The translations under genes were made by a program, and so were the position numbers. Source: Intestinibaculum porci (GTDB taxonomy: Bacteria > Bacillota_I > Bacilli_A > Erysipelotrichales > Coprobacillaceae). From it: 64,000 nt of DNA. The stretch covers positions 3,148,925 through 3,212,924 of the forward strand of contig NZ_AP019309.1 of the NCBI RefSeq assembly GCF_003925875.1, given 5' to 3'. This document shows positions 1 to 9,624 of this stretch, one piece after another; position 1 is the stretch's first letter; each line of letters starts with the position of its first letter. The notes under the pieces were generated by a model, which saw only the letters and a program-made list of their open reading frames with translations, was not told the DNA's origin and did no database searches.

Positions 1-3000
1 GATTGTTAAAGCGAAGTCGATATGGCGAAAATCATAGGATTCCACAAAGTTATGGGCCCCTTCACGTAAGCCTTGACTATTCACTGAATCAGTCAGCTCG
101 TCATATTGCGCTAAAGATTTCATGCGTTCTTTAATTTTACGATACTGCGCCACCTCTCTAAAGTAGCCAAGCAGACCGACAATTTTGCCATCATTGCTAT
201 AAATAGGCTGTTTATCAGTCACAATGGTCTTCATATTGCCATGGACAATACTTTCGCCAATTTCACCACGGACCACTTCTCCTTCTTTTAATACTCGCTC
301 TTCAACGCGATTAAAGCGCACCGGATCCACGTTCCAGCCTAATTCTTCATCCGTTTTGCCAATAAACTGACTATCGTCAACAATTTCATAATATTCTTTA
401 AAGACGCTATTGGCCCCTAAGAAGCGACGCTGATCATCTTTCCAGAAGATCCCAAAATCTGTCTGCAAAATGTTATTCCACAATACATCAGTATTCAAGC
501 CCTGCGTATCTTGGACTTGATTTGTATTGAGCGCCTTCGTCTGCATCACCGCAAACTGATCTTTTTCCATATCGCTTAAAGCAACGATTCCTTTCATATG
601 ACCGCTGCGGAAAAGCTTTTTAATCGTTACTAAAGTCCATTTGTAGACGCCATTACGACGTTTAATTCTAAATAAGCCACGTAATGTTTTATCATCGGCT
701 TTTTCGATCCGCTCGCTAAGCGAATCCTTCGCCAAAAACTTCTTAAAGCGTAAACGGTCATCGATATACACTTCCTCATTATAGAAACGATTAACGACTT
801 CATCGATATCTTCCGCATCATTTAAACTGCTAAAATGAGCATTTGTGTAGAGCGTATGCGCCTTATGATCACTTTGATCGATGAGATAAATATGTTCGAA
901 TAATGAGTAAACAATACGCAAAGATGTATTAAGCTCATCTTCATGACGTAATCCGACATTGGTTTTAGACAGGTTTTCACCATGAACAAGAAATGAAACC
1001 GAATCCTTATTGCTGGCAATACCTTTCACTTCTAAAACACAATGATTATCCTGATCAAAGAAATCCAGGTATTCAATTTTATCAGTGTCTCTGGTTTTAT
1101 CCGCAATGGCTTTAAAATGAGCAGAAATATTCCAGCTTTCATCGTTAATAAGAATTTCTGATTCCTTCAGAGAATATACCCCTAATGATTTCAGGAAACC
1201 AAAGTATGCCTGATTCGCATTAATATAACTAAGCTTATAGTCTTTGTATTGCATGATAGCTAGCGGCTCGGCACTTTCATAATTATCTAACCGTTTAAAA
1301 TCAAAAGGATGAGAGCTTAATAAATCAACTCGGCCGATCCGATCGTAATACTCGCTGTAAATTGTATTTTCACCGTGAATATTCTTTTCGTTAAGGACAT
1401 GAAACATCTCATCGATCGGTAATGGTTTACTAAAATAATAGCCTTGAACTTTTTCACAGCCAATGCCTCGTAAGAAGTCATACTGTTCTTTCGTTTCGAC
1501 CCCTTCCGCTAAGGTCTGAATACCTAACTGTTTAGCCATATTGACAATGGAAGCGATAATTTGTTTTGATTTACGGCTGAATTCGCTTAAGAATTTCATA
1601 TCAATCTTCAATTCATCAAATTCATATTCTTTAAGTGTATTTAATGATGAATATTCTGAGCCGAAGTCATCAATCCACACGGCATAGCCAGCATCCTGGA
1701 ACTGATGAATTTTTGCTTTCATGAATTCTTCATTATCCGTCATAATACTTTCCGTAATTTCGATATTCAAATAAGACTTTGGGACCCGATAATTACGGCT
1801 ATTGGTTTCAATGACATCAAAGATATCACAGAGTTCAAAGTCTAAACGAGATAAATTAAAAGATACTGGATAGGTAACCTGATGAGCATCCTGACGCTGA
1901 CGATAAACTTTACATAAGGTTTCGATAATATACATATCAAGATGATGAATCAGATGATAATCTTCTAACACCGGAATAAAGAGTATTGGCGGCAATAAGC
2001 CATAGGTTGGATCTTCCCAGCGTGCTAAGACTTCCATTGAGCATAACTCTTCATTGATCGTTCGTACAACCGGCTGAAAATAAAGTTTGATCCATTTCTT
2101 TTCTAAGGCTTCACGGAAATGTTCAATAATATATTTCTCACGGACATTTTTACCAGAGAAGTTATCACTATAAATACGATACATTTTATTTGTTTTTTTA
2201 ATGTAATCCGCACTGACTTTAGCACGGTCACAATAGGTTTCAAAAGAAAGTGTATCCTCTAATGGAATTTCACAAATCCCTGCTTTAACACCCAAATACA
2301 CACTGTGAGCACCTTGTCTTATAGCCTTTTGAATTGCTTCTAAATCAGCTTTAAAATCTGTTTCATAAAGCATGACGTAAAAATGATCAGCCTCAAAACG
2401 AGCGATAAAATGGTTTGGATATTGTTTACGTAAGACCTTCGCAAATTCTACCAGGAACTGATTTCCTTTATCATAGCCATAATTATCATTGAATAATTTA
2501 AAATTCAGAATATTCAAATACATGATATATATTTTTTGATTATTCAAATGGGCTTTTTCAATAATTTTAGGACACAGTTTGAGAAAATCTTCTTTGGTCA
2601 GCAAGCCGGTAATCTTATCCGTAGTATCTGTCTCATAAAACTGTAAAACATTATTTTCCGTCACATTGATCAGGGAGAAGTATTCAGTTCCATAGACACT
2701 ATCGGTATGCATCGCGAAATCAAGGCAATGCTGGTACATATCTTCAATCTCTTTTTGGTCAACAGGACAGCCATAAAGATAACCAGCACGTAAATGTATA
2801 TTCACTTTTTCATGTTCAATCTCGAGAATCGACCAATCACGGACAATCTGCTGGATATGCGTTTCAAATTCTAGGTCAAAAAGCTTCTTCGCTAAAATGA
2901 CAAAAATACCTTCTTCAAAGTAATAAACATGATCTAAGCCAAAATGTCTTTGTAACAAGCGACCGACAAGACGTAAAATTGTAGAAATATATTCCTTATC

Positions 3001-3171
3001 TTTGCTTTCTGCTAACTGCGCGTACTGAGCGAGACGCACAACGCATAAAACGGAGGAATGTTTAAGATAATAGTTTTCTTCCTTCTTAAAAATAGTATGA
3101 TCTTTTGTACCAGAAATCGAATTTACCCATTGTAAGTTTTGTAATAATTCCTGCTGTTGTAATTGTCCCAT
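1..3171 (-). CDS. Multidomain GGDEF/EAL cyclic-di-GMP signalling protein, C-terminus outside window
   Basis: Frame stays open from an ATG at 3171 (weak GAGG 9 nt upstream) to the window edge, at least 1057 codons. The N-terminal ~180 residues look like a highly degenerate GGDEF-type fold. A second GGDEF-like domain follows (residues ~185-330), with TDKITGLLTKEDF at its start and FEADHF where GGDEF should be, so it is probably catalytically dead. An EAL domain (~345-610) keeps the usual phosphodiesterase residues: EVL (~381), NLS, EITES, WIDDFG (~503), LKID, AEGVE (~555) and QGYYFSKPLP. PAS-like segments follow (~620-1010), then the beginning of another GGDEF domain (YDELTD, ~1022) cut by the edge. 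Inference: a sensor that hydrolyses c-di-GMP; whether the last GGDEF is active cannot be seen. No signal peptide or membrane segment is visible in the part present. A second GGDEF protein lies at 45206-46552. Confidence 0.85.
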   Translation of the reverse strand, partial: MGQLQQQELLQNLQWVNSISGTKDHTIFKKEENYYLKHSSVLCVVRLAQYAQLAESKDKEYISTILRLVGRLLQRHFGLDHVYYFEEGIFVILAKKLFDLEFETHIQQIVRDWSILEIEHEKVNIHLRAGYLYGCPVDQKEIEDMYQHCLDFAMHTDSVYGTEYFSLINVTENNVLQFYETDTTDKITGLLTKEDFLKLCPKIIEKAHLNNQKIYIMYLNILNFKLFNDNYGYDKGNQFLVEFAKVLRKQYPNHFIARFEADHFYVMLYETDFKADLEAIQKAIRQGAHSVYLGVKAGICEIPLEDTLSFETYCDRAKVSADYIKKTNKMYRIYSDNFSGKNVREKYIIEHFREALEKKWIKLYFQPVVRTINEELCSMEVLARWEDPTYGLLPPILFIPVLEDYHLIHHLDMYIIETLCKVYRQRQDAHQVTYPVSFNLSRLDFELCDIFDVIETNSRNYRVPKSYLNIEITESIMTDNEEFMKAKIHQFQDAGYAVWIDDFGSEYSSLNTLKEYEFDELKIDMKFLSEFSRKSKQIIASIVNMAKQLGIQTLAEGVETKEQYDFLRGIGCEKVQGYYFSKPLPIDEMFHVLNEKNIHGENTIYSEYYDRIGRVDLLSSHPFDFKRLDNYESAEPLAIMQYKDYKLSYINANQAYFGFLKSLGVYSLKESEILINDESWNISAHFKAIADKTRDTDKIEYLDFFDQDNHCVLEVKGIASNKDSVSFLVHGENLSKTNVGLRHEDELNTSLRIVYSLFEHIYLIDQSDHKAHTLYTNAHFSSLNDAEDIDEVVNRFYNEEVYIDDRLRFKKFLAKDSLSERIEKADDKTLRGLFRIKRRNGVYKWTLVTIKKLFRSGHMKGIVALSDMEKDQFAVMQTKALNTNQVQDTQGLNTDVLWNNILQTDFGIFWKDDQRRFLGANSVFKEYYEIVDDSQFIGKTDEELGWNVDPVRFNRVEERVLKEGEVVRGEIGESIVHGNMKTIVTDKQPIYSNDGKIVGLLGYFREVAQYRKIKERMKSLAQYDELTDSVNSQGLREGAHNFVESYDFRHIDFALTI

Positions 3172-3274
3172 AATTTTTGCCTCAACTTGTATTGCTTTCT
3201 TTTATTATAATCACTTTAATTTTAAAAAGCTACAAAACTCGAATTTTCCTTTTCCTTTCCTGTTTCATGTGACC

Positions 3275-3310
3275 AAAAAAAAAGAGAAGTGCCCGAAGGC
3301 CTCTTCTCTT
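3275..3310 (-). terminator. Intrinsic terminator of metG
   Basis: Read on the minus strand, an AGAGAAG/CTTCTCT-type stem with a TTCG loop is followed by nine T residues. The left arm overlaps the metG stop codon. Confidence 0.85.
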
Positions 3311-5246
3311 ATCGTACCTGTGATCCGTTTGGTAAATCTCCTGGATCAATTACTTTTAAGTCTTTCTTAGTTGTTGAACATAAGATCATCCCCTGTGATT
3401 CCACACCACGTAATTTAGCTGGCTTTAAGTTCTTCACAACCACGACTTTCTTACCGATCATTTCTTCTGGCGTATAGTACTGAGCAATCCCTGAAACAAT
3501 CTGGCGTTTTTCATCACCGATATCAATCTGTTCAACAAGCAGACGATCAGCTTTTGGATGCTTTTCGCAAGCTACAACTTCACCGACTACTAATTCCACT
3601 TTAGCGAAGTCATCAATAGTGATTTCTTCGACTTCGGCGGCTTTTTTCTTTTCTTCTTTCTTTGGCTTTTTAGGCATTAAAGCTTCAACCTTTTTCGCTA
3701 CTTCCGCTGGTTTTAAACGAGCGAATAATACTTCCGGATGATCTGTCACTTTATTCCCTGAATGGTAAGCGCCAAAGTGATCTAACTGCATTAAGTCTCT
3801 TTCATCAGTATTGATCATATCTAAGATCTTCTTAGATGTTGAAGGCATGAAAGCTTCTAAAGCAATCGCCGCAAAGCGAATCGCTTCAATTAAGTTATAG
3901 AGCACAGTAGCTAAACGATCTTTCTTGCTTTCATCTTTCGCTAGTAACCATGGGGTTGTATCATCAATATATTTATTCGTACGTCTTAATAAGACAAAGA
4001 TTTCATCTAAAGCTTTGGCAGTTTTGAATTCATCCATATAGGCATTGACTTTACCTGGCATCGCTAAAGCGATTTGTTTTAATTCATCATCTACCGGTTC
4101 ATAAACATCTTTATCTGCAACCACTCCACCAAAATACTGATTACTCATGGCAATCGTACGGTTGACTAAGTTACCTAAGATATTCGCTAAGTCAGAGTTA
4201 ATTCTTTCGACAACTAAATCCCAGGTAATTGAACCATCGTTATCATAAGGAATTTCATGTAATAAATAATATCTAACGGCATCTACACCAAACATATCGA
4301 CTAAGTCATCCGCATAGATGACGTTGCCTAAATGTTTCGACATCTTAGAATCACCCATTAATAACCAAGGATGACCAAAAACCTGTTTAGGTAATGGTAA
4401 ATCTAAAGCCATTAAGATAATTGGCCAGTAAATCGTATGGAAACGTACGATATCTTTCCCGATGATATGAACATCAGCTGGCCAAAATTTTTCAAATAAT
4501 TCATCATTATTCCCATCAACATCATAGCCTAAACCAGTAATATAGTTTAATAAGGCATCAATCCAGACATAAACAACATGTTTTTGATCAAAGTCTACAG
4601 GAATTGACCATTTAAATGATGTACGAGAGACACATAAATCCTGTAACCCTGGTTTTAAGAAGTTATTGACCATTTCATTCTTTCTTGATTCTGGTTCAAT
4701 AAAATCAGGATGATCGTTGTAGTATTTCATTAAACGATCCTGATATTTTGATAATTTAAAGAAATATGCTGGTTCACTCGCATCAACCACTGGACCGCCG
4801 CAGTCTGGACACATCCCATCAACTAACTGACTTTCCGTCCAGAATGATTCACAGGCTGTACAGTATTTACCTTCGTATTTACCAAGATAGATATCACCTT
4901 TGTCATAAAGCTTCTTGAACGCTTTCTGAACCTGCTTTTCATGATAAGGTTCCGTTGTTCTAATGAACTTATCATAAGACGCATCCATCAAGTCCCAGAT
5001 GCGTTTCACTTCACCAGCGACCTTATCGACATAAGCCTTTGGTTCAACACCAGCTTCTTTGGCTTTGTTTTCAATTTTCTGGCCATGTTCATCAGTTCCT
5101 GTCTGGAAACGAACATTATAGCCCTGCTGACGCTTGTTGCGGACAATCGCATCACTTAATACGATTTCATAAGTATTCCCAATATGGGGTTTTCCTGAAG
5201 CGTATGTGATGGCTGTTGTTAAATAAAAATCTTTTGGATCTTTCAT
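3309..5246 (-). CDS. metG: Methionyl-tRNA synthetase
   Basis: 645 aa cytoplasmic class I aminoacyl-tRNA synthetase that charges tRNA-Met. Visible hallmarks are the nucleotide-binding motif HIGN (residues ~21-24), a zinc knuckle with two CxxC pairs (CTAC...CPDC, ~130-150), the KMSKHLGN loop (the KMSKS equivalent, with His in the last position) and a C-terminal tRNA-binding (EMAP/Trbp111-like) domain from ~540 containing VELVVGEV and VVVVKNLKPAKLRG. A lysine/glutamate-rich linker precedes that domain. The length fits bacterial MetRS with the C-terminal dimerisation/tRNA-binding domain. ATG at 5246 is preceded by GAGGAGG. The gene is monocistronic: its own promoter and T-box leader lie upstream and a strong terminator follows. 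Confidence 0.97.
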   Translation of the reverse strand: MKDPKDFYLTTAITYASGKPHIGNTYEIVLSDAIVRNKRQQGYNVRFQTGTDEHGQKIENKAKEAGVEPKAYVDKVAGEVKRIWDLMDASYDKFIRTTEPYHEKQVQKAFKKLYDKGDIYLGKYEGKYCTACESFWTESQLVDGMCPDCGGPVVDASEPAYFFKLSKYQDRLMKYYNDHPDFIEPESRKNEMVNNFLKPGLQDLCVSRTSFKWSIPVDFDQKHVVYVWIDALLNYITGLGYDVDGNNDELFEKFWPADVHIIGKDIVRFHTIYWPIILMALDLPLPKQVFGHPWLLMGDSKMSKHLGNVIYADDLVDMFGVDAVRYYLLHEIPYDNDGSITWDLVVERINSDLANILGNLVNRTIAMSNQYFGGVVADKDVYEPVDDELKQIALAMPGKVNAYMDEFKTAKALDEIFVLLRRTNKYIDDTTPWLLAKDESKKDRLATVLYNLIEAIRFAAIALEAFMPSTSKKILDMINTDERDLMQLDHFGAYHSGNKVTDHPEVLFARLKPAEVAKKVEALMPKKPKKEEKKKAAEVEEITIDDFAKVELVVGEVVACEKHPKADRLLVEQIDIGDEKRQIVSGIAQYYTPEEMIGKKVVVVKNLKPAKLRGVESQGMILCSTTKKDLKVIDPGDLPNGSQVR

Positions 5247-5261
5247 ACCCTATTCTCCTCC

Positions 5262-5490
5262 TCAAAATAAAAAAAGTCCTCCAGTAAAGGACGACTTCAT
5301 GCGCGGTACCACCTTAATTTGTACATTTGTACACTCTCAATCTCTTAACGCGAGGTACGTCTTCACCTATTAGATGAAGCAGCTCCCAGACCATTTTTCA
5401 AAGCTTTCCTTGCTTATTTCCACCAGCCATAAGCTCTCTTGAAAGGTCCCCTTTGTCTCTTCTGTTCATTGCCTTTACAAATCTACATCA
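5262..5490 (-). promoter_or_regulatory. T-box riboswitch leader of metG
   Basis: On the minus strand the leader carries an AGAGAGC / GCTGGTGGAA stem-I arrangement, the near-invariant T-box sequence AAGGTGGTACCGCG (around 5300-5314) and a terminator (stem of AGTCGTCC with GGAGGACT plus seven T) ending at ~5268, just before the metG ribosome binding site. T-box leaders sense uncharged tRNA. An ATG within the segment at 5388-5398 sits where a methionine specifier codon would be expected, but Met specificity rests mainly on the gene downstream. Confidence 0.93.
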
Positions 5491-5519
5491 ACTCTATCAA
5501 AACCCTTTCGGCTTGTCAA
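5491..5519 (-). promoter_or_regulatory. metG promoter
   Basis: TTGACA (5514-5519), 17-nt spacer, TAGAGT (5491-5496) on the minus strand. The -35 box overlaps the TGA stop codon of the upstream uracil-DNA glycosylase-like gene. Confidence 0.8.
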
Positions 5520-6100
5520 TCCTCTTTAGATAAGAGTGCTTTTTTTACCTCTTCCTGCAGTTTTAAAACCACCGTTTCTTTAAACCAGGGATTCTTTTTC
5601 TGCCAAATATTATTTAATGGGCTAGGATGCACAATCGGAAAATACTGAGGCAGATAATCCTGATAATGTCTGACTGTCTCCGTTAAGTTCTTCTTTTTCA
5701 TCCCTTTTAAATAATAACTTGTCGCATAATTACCGACTAAAATCGTTAACTGAATATGCGGCATCATGGCAAGAATCTGTTTATGATAAGACTTTGCAAC
5801 GAAAGGACGAGGCGGCAAATCACCCGTCTTCGCTTTTCCCGGGTAATAAAAGTCCATCGGCATAATGGCAATCTCTTCACTATAGAAGGTCTTTTCATCA
5901 ATCCCCATCCACTGCCTTAAAGTGACGCCTGAAGCATCATTGAAAGGAATCTCTGATTCCTCTACTTTCTTGCCTGGCGCCTGACCAATAATAAGGACTT
6001 TAGCCTTTTCACTCACCTGCAGAATCGGCTTACAGCCTCTTTCGGTATATTCTTTATTACGAGGATCCTGCATAATTTCTTCAATAATATCCATTTTCAT
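5516..6100 (-). CDS. Uracil-DNA glycosylase superfamily protein
   Basis: About 194 aa. The UDG-fold hallmarks are motif A LIIGQAPGKKVEESEIPF near the N-terminus and motif B HPSPLNNIWQKKNPWF near the C-terminus, with IAIMPMDFYYPG and TILVGNYATSYYL between. The family removes uracil or related lesions from DNA, but this subgroup (COG1573-like, with HPSPLNN) is less characterised than Ung, so exact substrate is open. An upstream in-frame ATG at 6163 exists but lies inside an inverted repeat (GGACGTGC / GCACGTCC) with no good ribosome binding site. ATG at 6100 or 6094, downstream of an AAGG/GGTG region, is preferred. It follows the YhgE-like gene by ~75 nt on the same strand. Confidence 0.82.
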   Translation of the reverse strand: MKMDIIEEIMQDPRNKEYTERGCKPILQVSEKAKVLIIGQAPGKKVEESEIPFNDASGVTLRQWMGIDEKTFYSEEIAIMPMDFYYPGKAKTGDLPPRPFVAKSYHKQILAMMPHIQLTILVGNYATSYYLKGMKKKNLTETVRHYQDYLPQYFPIVHPSPLNNIWQKKNPWFKETVVLKLQEEVKKALLSKED

Positions 6101-6175
6101 CACCGCATTTATTGTAACCCTTATCTTCATTTCTTCAATCAATATGCTTAAAGGACGTGCCATGCACGTCCTTTA

Positions 6176-8890
6176 TTAGAAGCCTTTTTCTTCGATGAAA
6201 GTACTTAAGACTGGTTTGCCAGCTTTGATACGAACATCACGATATGAGAATAACATAATTGTAAGAACCGTAAAGACGCCAGCAATAATCAGTAAGATAC
6301 TGAGATCAAAACTGATTGATCCAGCCCCAGAAATGACTTTACGATAAGCATCCACCGCATAACTAAATGGCAAGTATGGATGCACCATATTAACAAAGCG
6401 GCCAGAGATTTCTAATGGATAAGTCCCCGCAGAACCACCTAACTGAATAACCGTAAAGACTAACATCACAAAAGAACCAACTTTACCAATTAACGCATTG
6501 AAGAAGTAAAGGATCGACATATAGGTAATCCCAGTAACGCTCGCTAATAAGAGGGTTTGTCCCATATTCGCTGGCGTAAAGCCTAAGACAGCATGGAGGA
6601 TCCCCACCATCACAAAGGCCATCGCAATACTAATTGGATAAGCAATAGTTGCTTTCCCAAGCCACCAGCTTAAACCATTTTTCACTTTTCCATTACGTTT
6701 GATTAATGGATACATAATAGTGAAAGCAATACAGCCTACCCACATTCCAACATTTAACATATAAGCAGCCATCGCATAACCATTGTTCTTAATGTTGTGA
6801 ACTTTTGTCTCCTTACCAGCAACTGGTGCTGCAATCATTTTCTGATTCGCAGTTTTTAAGTTTGCTTTCTTCATCGTATTAGCCCCTGTCGCTAAGGAAG
6901 ACGCTAACTGCCCATTGCCATCTTCAATCTTGCTTAACCCGCTTGTTAAAGTGGCGCTGCCACTTGCTAACTGAGAAGAACCATTTGCAATCGTTCCCGC
7001 TGCTGAAGATAACTTCGCACTGCCATTATTAAGTGTTTTGTTGTTCGCCTGAATCGCTTTTAAACCACTCTGCAGTGAATGAACACCAGTATTTAACTGT
7101 TTCATGCCATTGACGGCACTGCTAGCGCCAGCATTTAATGTCTTCGCACTTCCAGTTAACTTAGTTCCGGCATCGACTAATGCTTTATTATTAGCCTGCA
7201 GTTTATCAATACCAGCAGATAAGCTGCTGTAACCAGCGGCGGCCTTTGGTAATTTATTCGTTGAAACTTCTAAGGTATCAACAGCTGATCCTAATGAATT
7301 AACGCCCTGATCAACTTTAACTGCTCCCGCATAAGCCGTATCTAATGCCGCCGCTAACTTATTGATCATATTCGTATCAATAGCTTTGGAAGACGCTAAC
7401 CCTGTTTCAATCTGCGTTAAGTAACCATCTGCACTATTTAAGGCATCAGATAATGTTTTCATCGATGCAGAAGCGGTTGTTAACTGCGTAGATGCTGCCC
7501 CTAATTTTTCTTTATAAGCATTCGCAACTGCTGATAAATCAACAGTCGTATTCACTTTCGCATTATTTAAAGAGTTAACGACATTCTGTTTTTCTTCATC
7601 ACTCATCGATGAAGCTTTGACGGTCGCAATCGCCTGATCGATTTTCGCATTGCTAGCTACATTCTGCGCAGCAATCTGTTTATTAGCCGCGCCAGCAAAG
7701 GTGTCAGCCATAGTACCCACCTGAGAAGATAACGCAGTTAAAGAAGTACTGATCTGACCTAAGCCGCTTTGTGCCTGATCAATCCCGGTCTTACTCTTAG
7801 AAACAATCGTCTTTGTCCCTGTCACAGCACTATTAAGAGAAGATAACTGTTCATTGATATTGCTGTTTTTCAAAGCATTGACCTGATCATCAATTTGTTT
7901 GAGACCAGTCGCTAGAGAAGATGTTCCCTGTTTTAAAGAACCGCTAATGCCATTAATGGCATTAGAGATCTGCGTTACCCCTGTTGAGATCTGTCCTAAC
8001 TGGGTTAATGCAGATAACTGCTGAGAACCATTTTTAATAGTATTGACACCATCTGTATATTTATTAACGGCATCTACATACTGATTTGTACCATTTGTAT
8101 ACTGAGAAATACCTGAGGCGAGCTGCTTTGACCCTTTTGTTAACTGGGCAGAACCGTTCGCTAATTTATTGGTCCCCTGTAAAGCTGTTGAAACAGCTGA
8201 TGTATATTTCTTTAAGCCGACAGTTAACGTCTCAGCCCCATTTTTAAAGGTTAATGAACCACTTGTTAATTTATTTAAGTTCTTAGTAATCGTTGAAGAA
8301 CCCTGTTTAGCAGTATTCGCCCCATTTGCTAACTGACCGCTGGCATTAGCAGCTTTGTCCATGCCATTAGCCGCCGTCGTGATTGAAGAAGCAATCACTT
8401 TCGCATACGTCTGTGTCACACTAGATGACACTTTCGCCTTCAGTTTACTCATTGCCGATTCACTCATCTTCGCCGCAATGTAGTTCTTACCTGGCGTTGT
8501 ATAATACTGTAATTCCATCTTTTTAGGCGACTTATCTAATACTGTCGTGGCATTTTTAGAGAAATCTTTAGGAATGACAATCATCATATAATAGTCTTTC
8601 CCATTTAAGCCATTTCTTGCATTGGCTTTATTGGTAACTTCGAATCTCAGGGAATCATTTTTCTCTAAATTCTTGGCAAGATCTTTACCAACATGCAATG
8701 TTGTCCCATTGAATTTAACGGCCTGATCTTCATTCACAACTGCCACTGGCAGGTTATCAAGTTTTCCATAAGGATCCCACATCGATCCCAAGAAAAAGGT
8801 CGTATAAATAGATGGTATTAAAATGATCGCTACAAGAACAACAATCATCAGTTTATTCTTGAACAGATTTTTCCATTCGTTTTTAACCAT
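6176..8890 (-). CDS. yhgE: YhgE/Pip-family membrane protein
   Basis: About 904 aa. Layout: one N-terminal membrane helix (IVVLVAIILIPSIYTTFF), a large extracytoplasmic region beginning with a conserved YhgE/Pip N-terminal domain (PVAVVNED...), a long Ser/Ala/Asn/Gly-rich helical repeat region built on L-x-x-G and G-S-x-x-L-A-x-G units (~200-670), then five C-terminal helices of ABC-2 permease type ending in FSYRDVRIKAGKP. Families of this type include Lactococcus Pip (phage infection protein) and Bacillus YhgE; a role as export component or receptor is plausible but unproven here. A GTG at 8899 is also in frame, but ATG at 8890 has AAGGAG at the best spacing. It is divergent from a TetR regulator, the same pairing as B. 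subtilis yhgD-yhgE. Confidence 0.88.
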   Translation of the reverse strand: MVKNEWKNLFKNKLMIVVLVAIILIPSIYTTFFLGSMWDPYGKLDNLPVAVVNEDQAVKFNGTTLHVGKDLAKNLEKNDSLRFEVTNKANARNGLNGKDYYMMIVIPKDFSKNATTVLDKSPKKMELQYYTTPGKNYIAAKMSESAMSKLKAKVSSSVTQTYAKVIASSITTAANGMDKAANASGQLANGANTAKQGSSTITKNLNKLTSGSLTFKNGAETLTVGLKKYTSAVSTALQGTNKLANGSAQLTKGSKQLASGISQYTNGTNQYVDAVNKYTDGVNTIKNGSQQLSALTQLGQISTGVTQISNAINGISGSLKQGTSSLATGLKQIDDQVNALKNSNINEQLSSLNSAVTGTKTIVSKSKTGIDQAQSGLGQISTSLTALSSQVGTMADTFAGAANKQIAAQNVASNAKIDQAIATVKASSMSDEEKQNVVNSLNNAKVNTTVDLSAVANAYKEKLGAASTQLTTASASMKTLSDALNSADGYLTQIETGLASSKAIDTNMINKLAAALDTAYAGAVKVDQGVNSLGSAVDTLEVSTNKLPKAAAGYSSLSAGIDKLQANNKALVDAGTKLTGSAKTLNAGASSAVNGMKQLNTGVHSLQSGLKAIQANNKTLNNGSAKLSSAAGTIANGSSQLASGSATLTSGLSKIEDGNGQLASSLATGANTMKKANLKTANQKMIAAPVAGKETKVHNIKNNGYAMAAYMLNVGMWVGCIAFTIMYPLIKRNGKVKNGLSWWLGKATIAYPISIAMAFVMVGILHAVLGFTPANMGQTLLLASVTGITYMSILYFFNALIGKVGSFVMLVFTVIQLGGSAGTYPLEISGRFVNMVHPYLPFSYAVDAYRKVISGAGSISFDLSILLIIAGVFTVLTIMLFSYRDVRIKAGKPVLSTFIEEKGF

Positions 8891-8908
8891 AATCCTCACT
8901 CCTTTTAT

Positions 8909-8968
8909 TAAGCAACACTGTGTTGCTTATTCGATGATTTGTATTATAATAAAAGCAGATATGAAAGC
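8909..8968 (-). promoter_or_regulatory. yhgE promoter with TetR-type palindromic operator
   Basis: Minus-strand TTGCTT - 16 nt - TATAAT lies just upstream of a perfect 21-bp palindrome at 8909-8929 (half-site TAAGCAACAC, central T). The palindrome falls between the -10 box and the yhgE ribosome binding site, so a bound repressor would block initiation or elongation. The adjacent TetR gene is the obvious candidate regulator; this is inference. Confidence 0.75.
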
Positions 8969-9042
8969 AAGCAACGATTATTGATGCTATATCTATTAAT
9001 AGACACTTAGTCTATTTATGTCGATTAACAAGGTGAATAAAA

Positions 9043-9624
9043 TTGAAAAATATGAAAAAAACTGACCGTAGGGTCAGAAAAACAAGAACATTATTAAAAA
9101 ATGGGTTAATTAAACTTATGAAAGAAAAGAGTATTAAAGAAATTACCGTTCAGGAACTTGTCGATGAAGTGGATATCAATCGTTCCACCTTCTATTTACA
9201 TTACAAGGACATTTATGATCTTGTTGAACAGTTAGAACAGGAAGTGTTTGATTCTTTTAAAATGCTGATCAATGACTTCGGTGAAAAAAAAGAGGATGAA
9301 AAGTTTCTCATCGCTCTTTATCAAAACATTGAAAATTATGGAGATTTAGCTCAGGCACTCATCAGTTCTCATGGGGATATGTCCTTTGTCCATCGTCTGA
9401 TTATGACGATCCGTGGCGAAATAGCCCCTTATGTAGAGGATATTATTACCCAAAAATCCGATATCCAAAATGAATATATTTATGAATACTGTCTTTTTGG
9501 TACTTTGGGTCTCATTAAGAAATGGATGGACCGCGGCTTTCAGGAAACAGCTGAGGTGATGGCTAAAGTCACAAATCAGTTACTCATTGAAAATATTAAT
9601 CAAGGAAACGTTTCACATGGCTAA
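9043..9624 (+). CDS. TetR/AcrR-family regulator (YhgD-like)
   Basis: 193 aa. The N-terminal HTH spans ~10-55 (ITVQELVDEVDINRSTFYLHY, typical TetR recognition helix region). The C-terminal ligand/dimer domain resembles the TetR_C group found next to YhgE and dihydroxyacetone-kinase loci. The TTG start at 9043 has AAGGTG 7 nt upstream; the ATG at 9052 is the alternative. It is divergent from yhgE with the 21-bp palindrome in between, which argues for local control of yhgE and perhaps of itself. The 3' end overlaps the convergent DUF2798 gene by 29 nt. Confidence 0.88.
   Translation: MKNMKKTDRRVRKTRTLLKNGLIKLMKEKSIKEITVQELVDEVDINRSTFYLHYKDIYDLVEQLEQEVFDSFKMLINDFGEKKEDEKFLIALYQNIENYGDLAQALISSHGDMSFVHRLIMTIRGEIAPYVEDIITQKSDIQNEYIYEYCLFGTLGLIKKWMDRGFQETAEVMAKVTNQLLIENINQGNVSHG

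Noticed and set aside
6101-6163. N-terminal extension of the uracil-DNA glycosylase-like protein
   Set aside because: The upstream ATG is inside an inverted repeat and has no RBS; homologous sequence begins after 6100.
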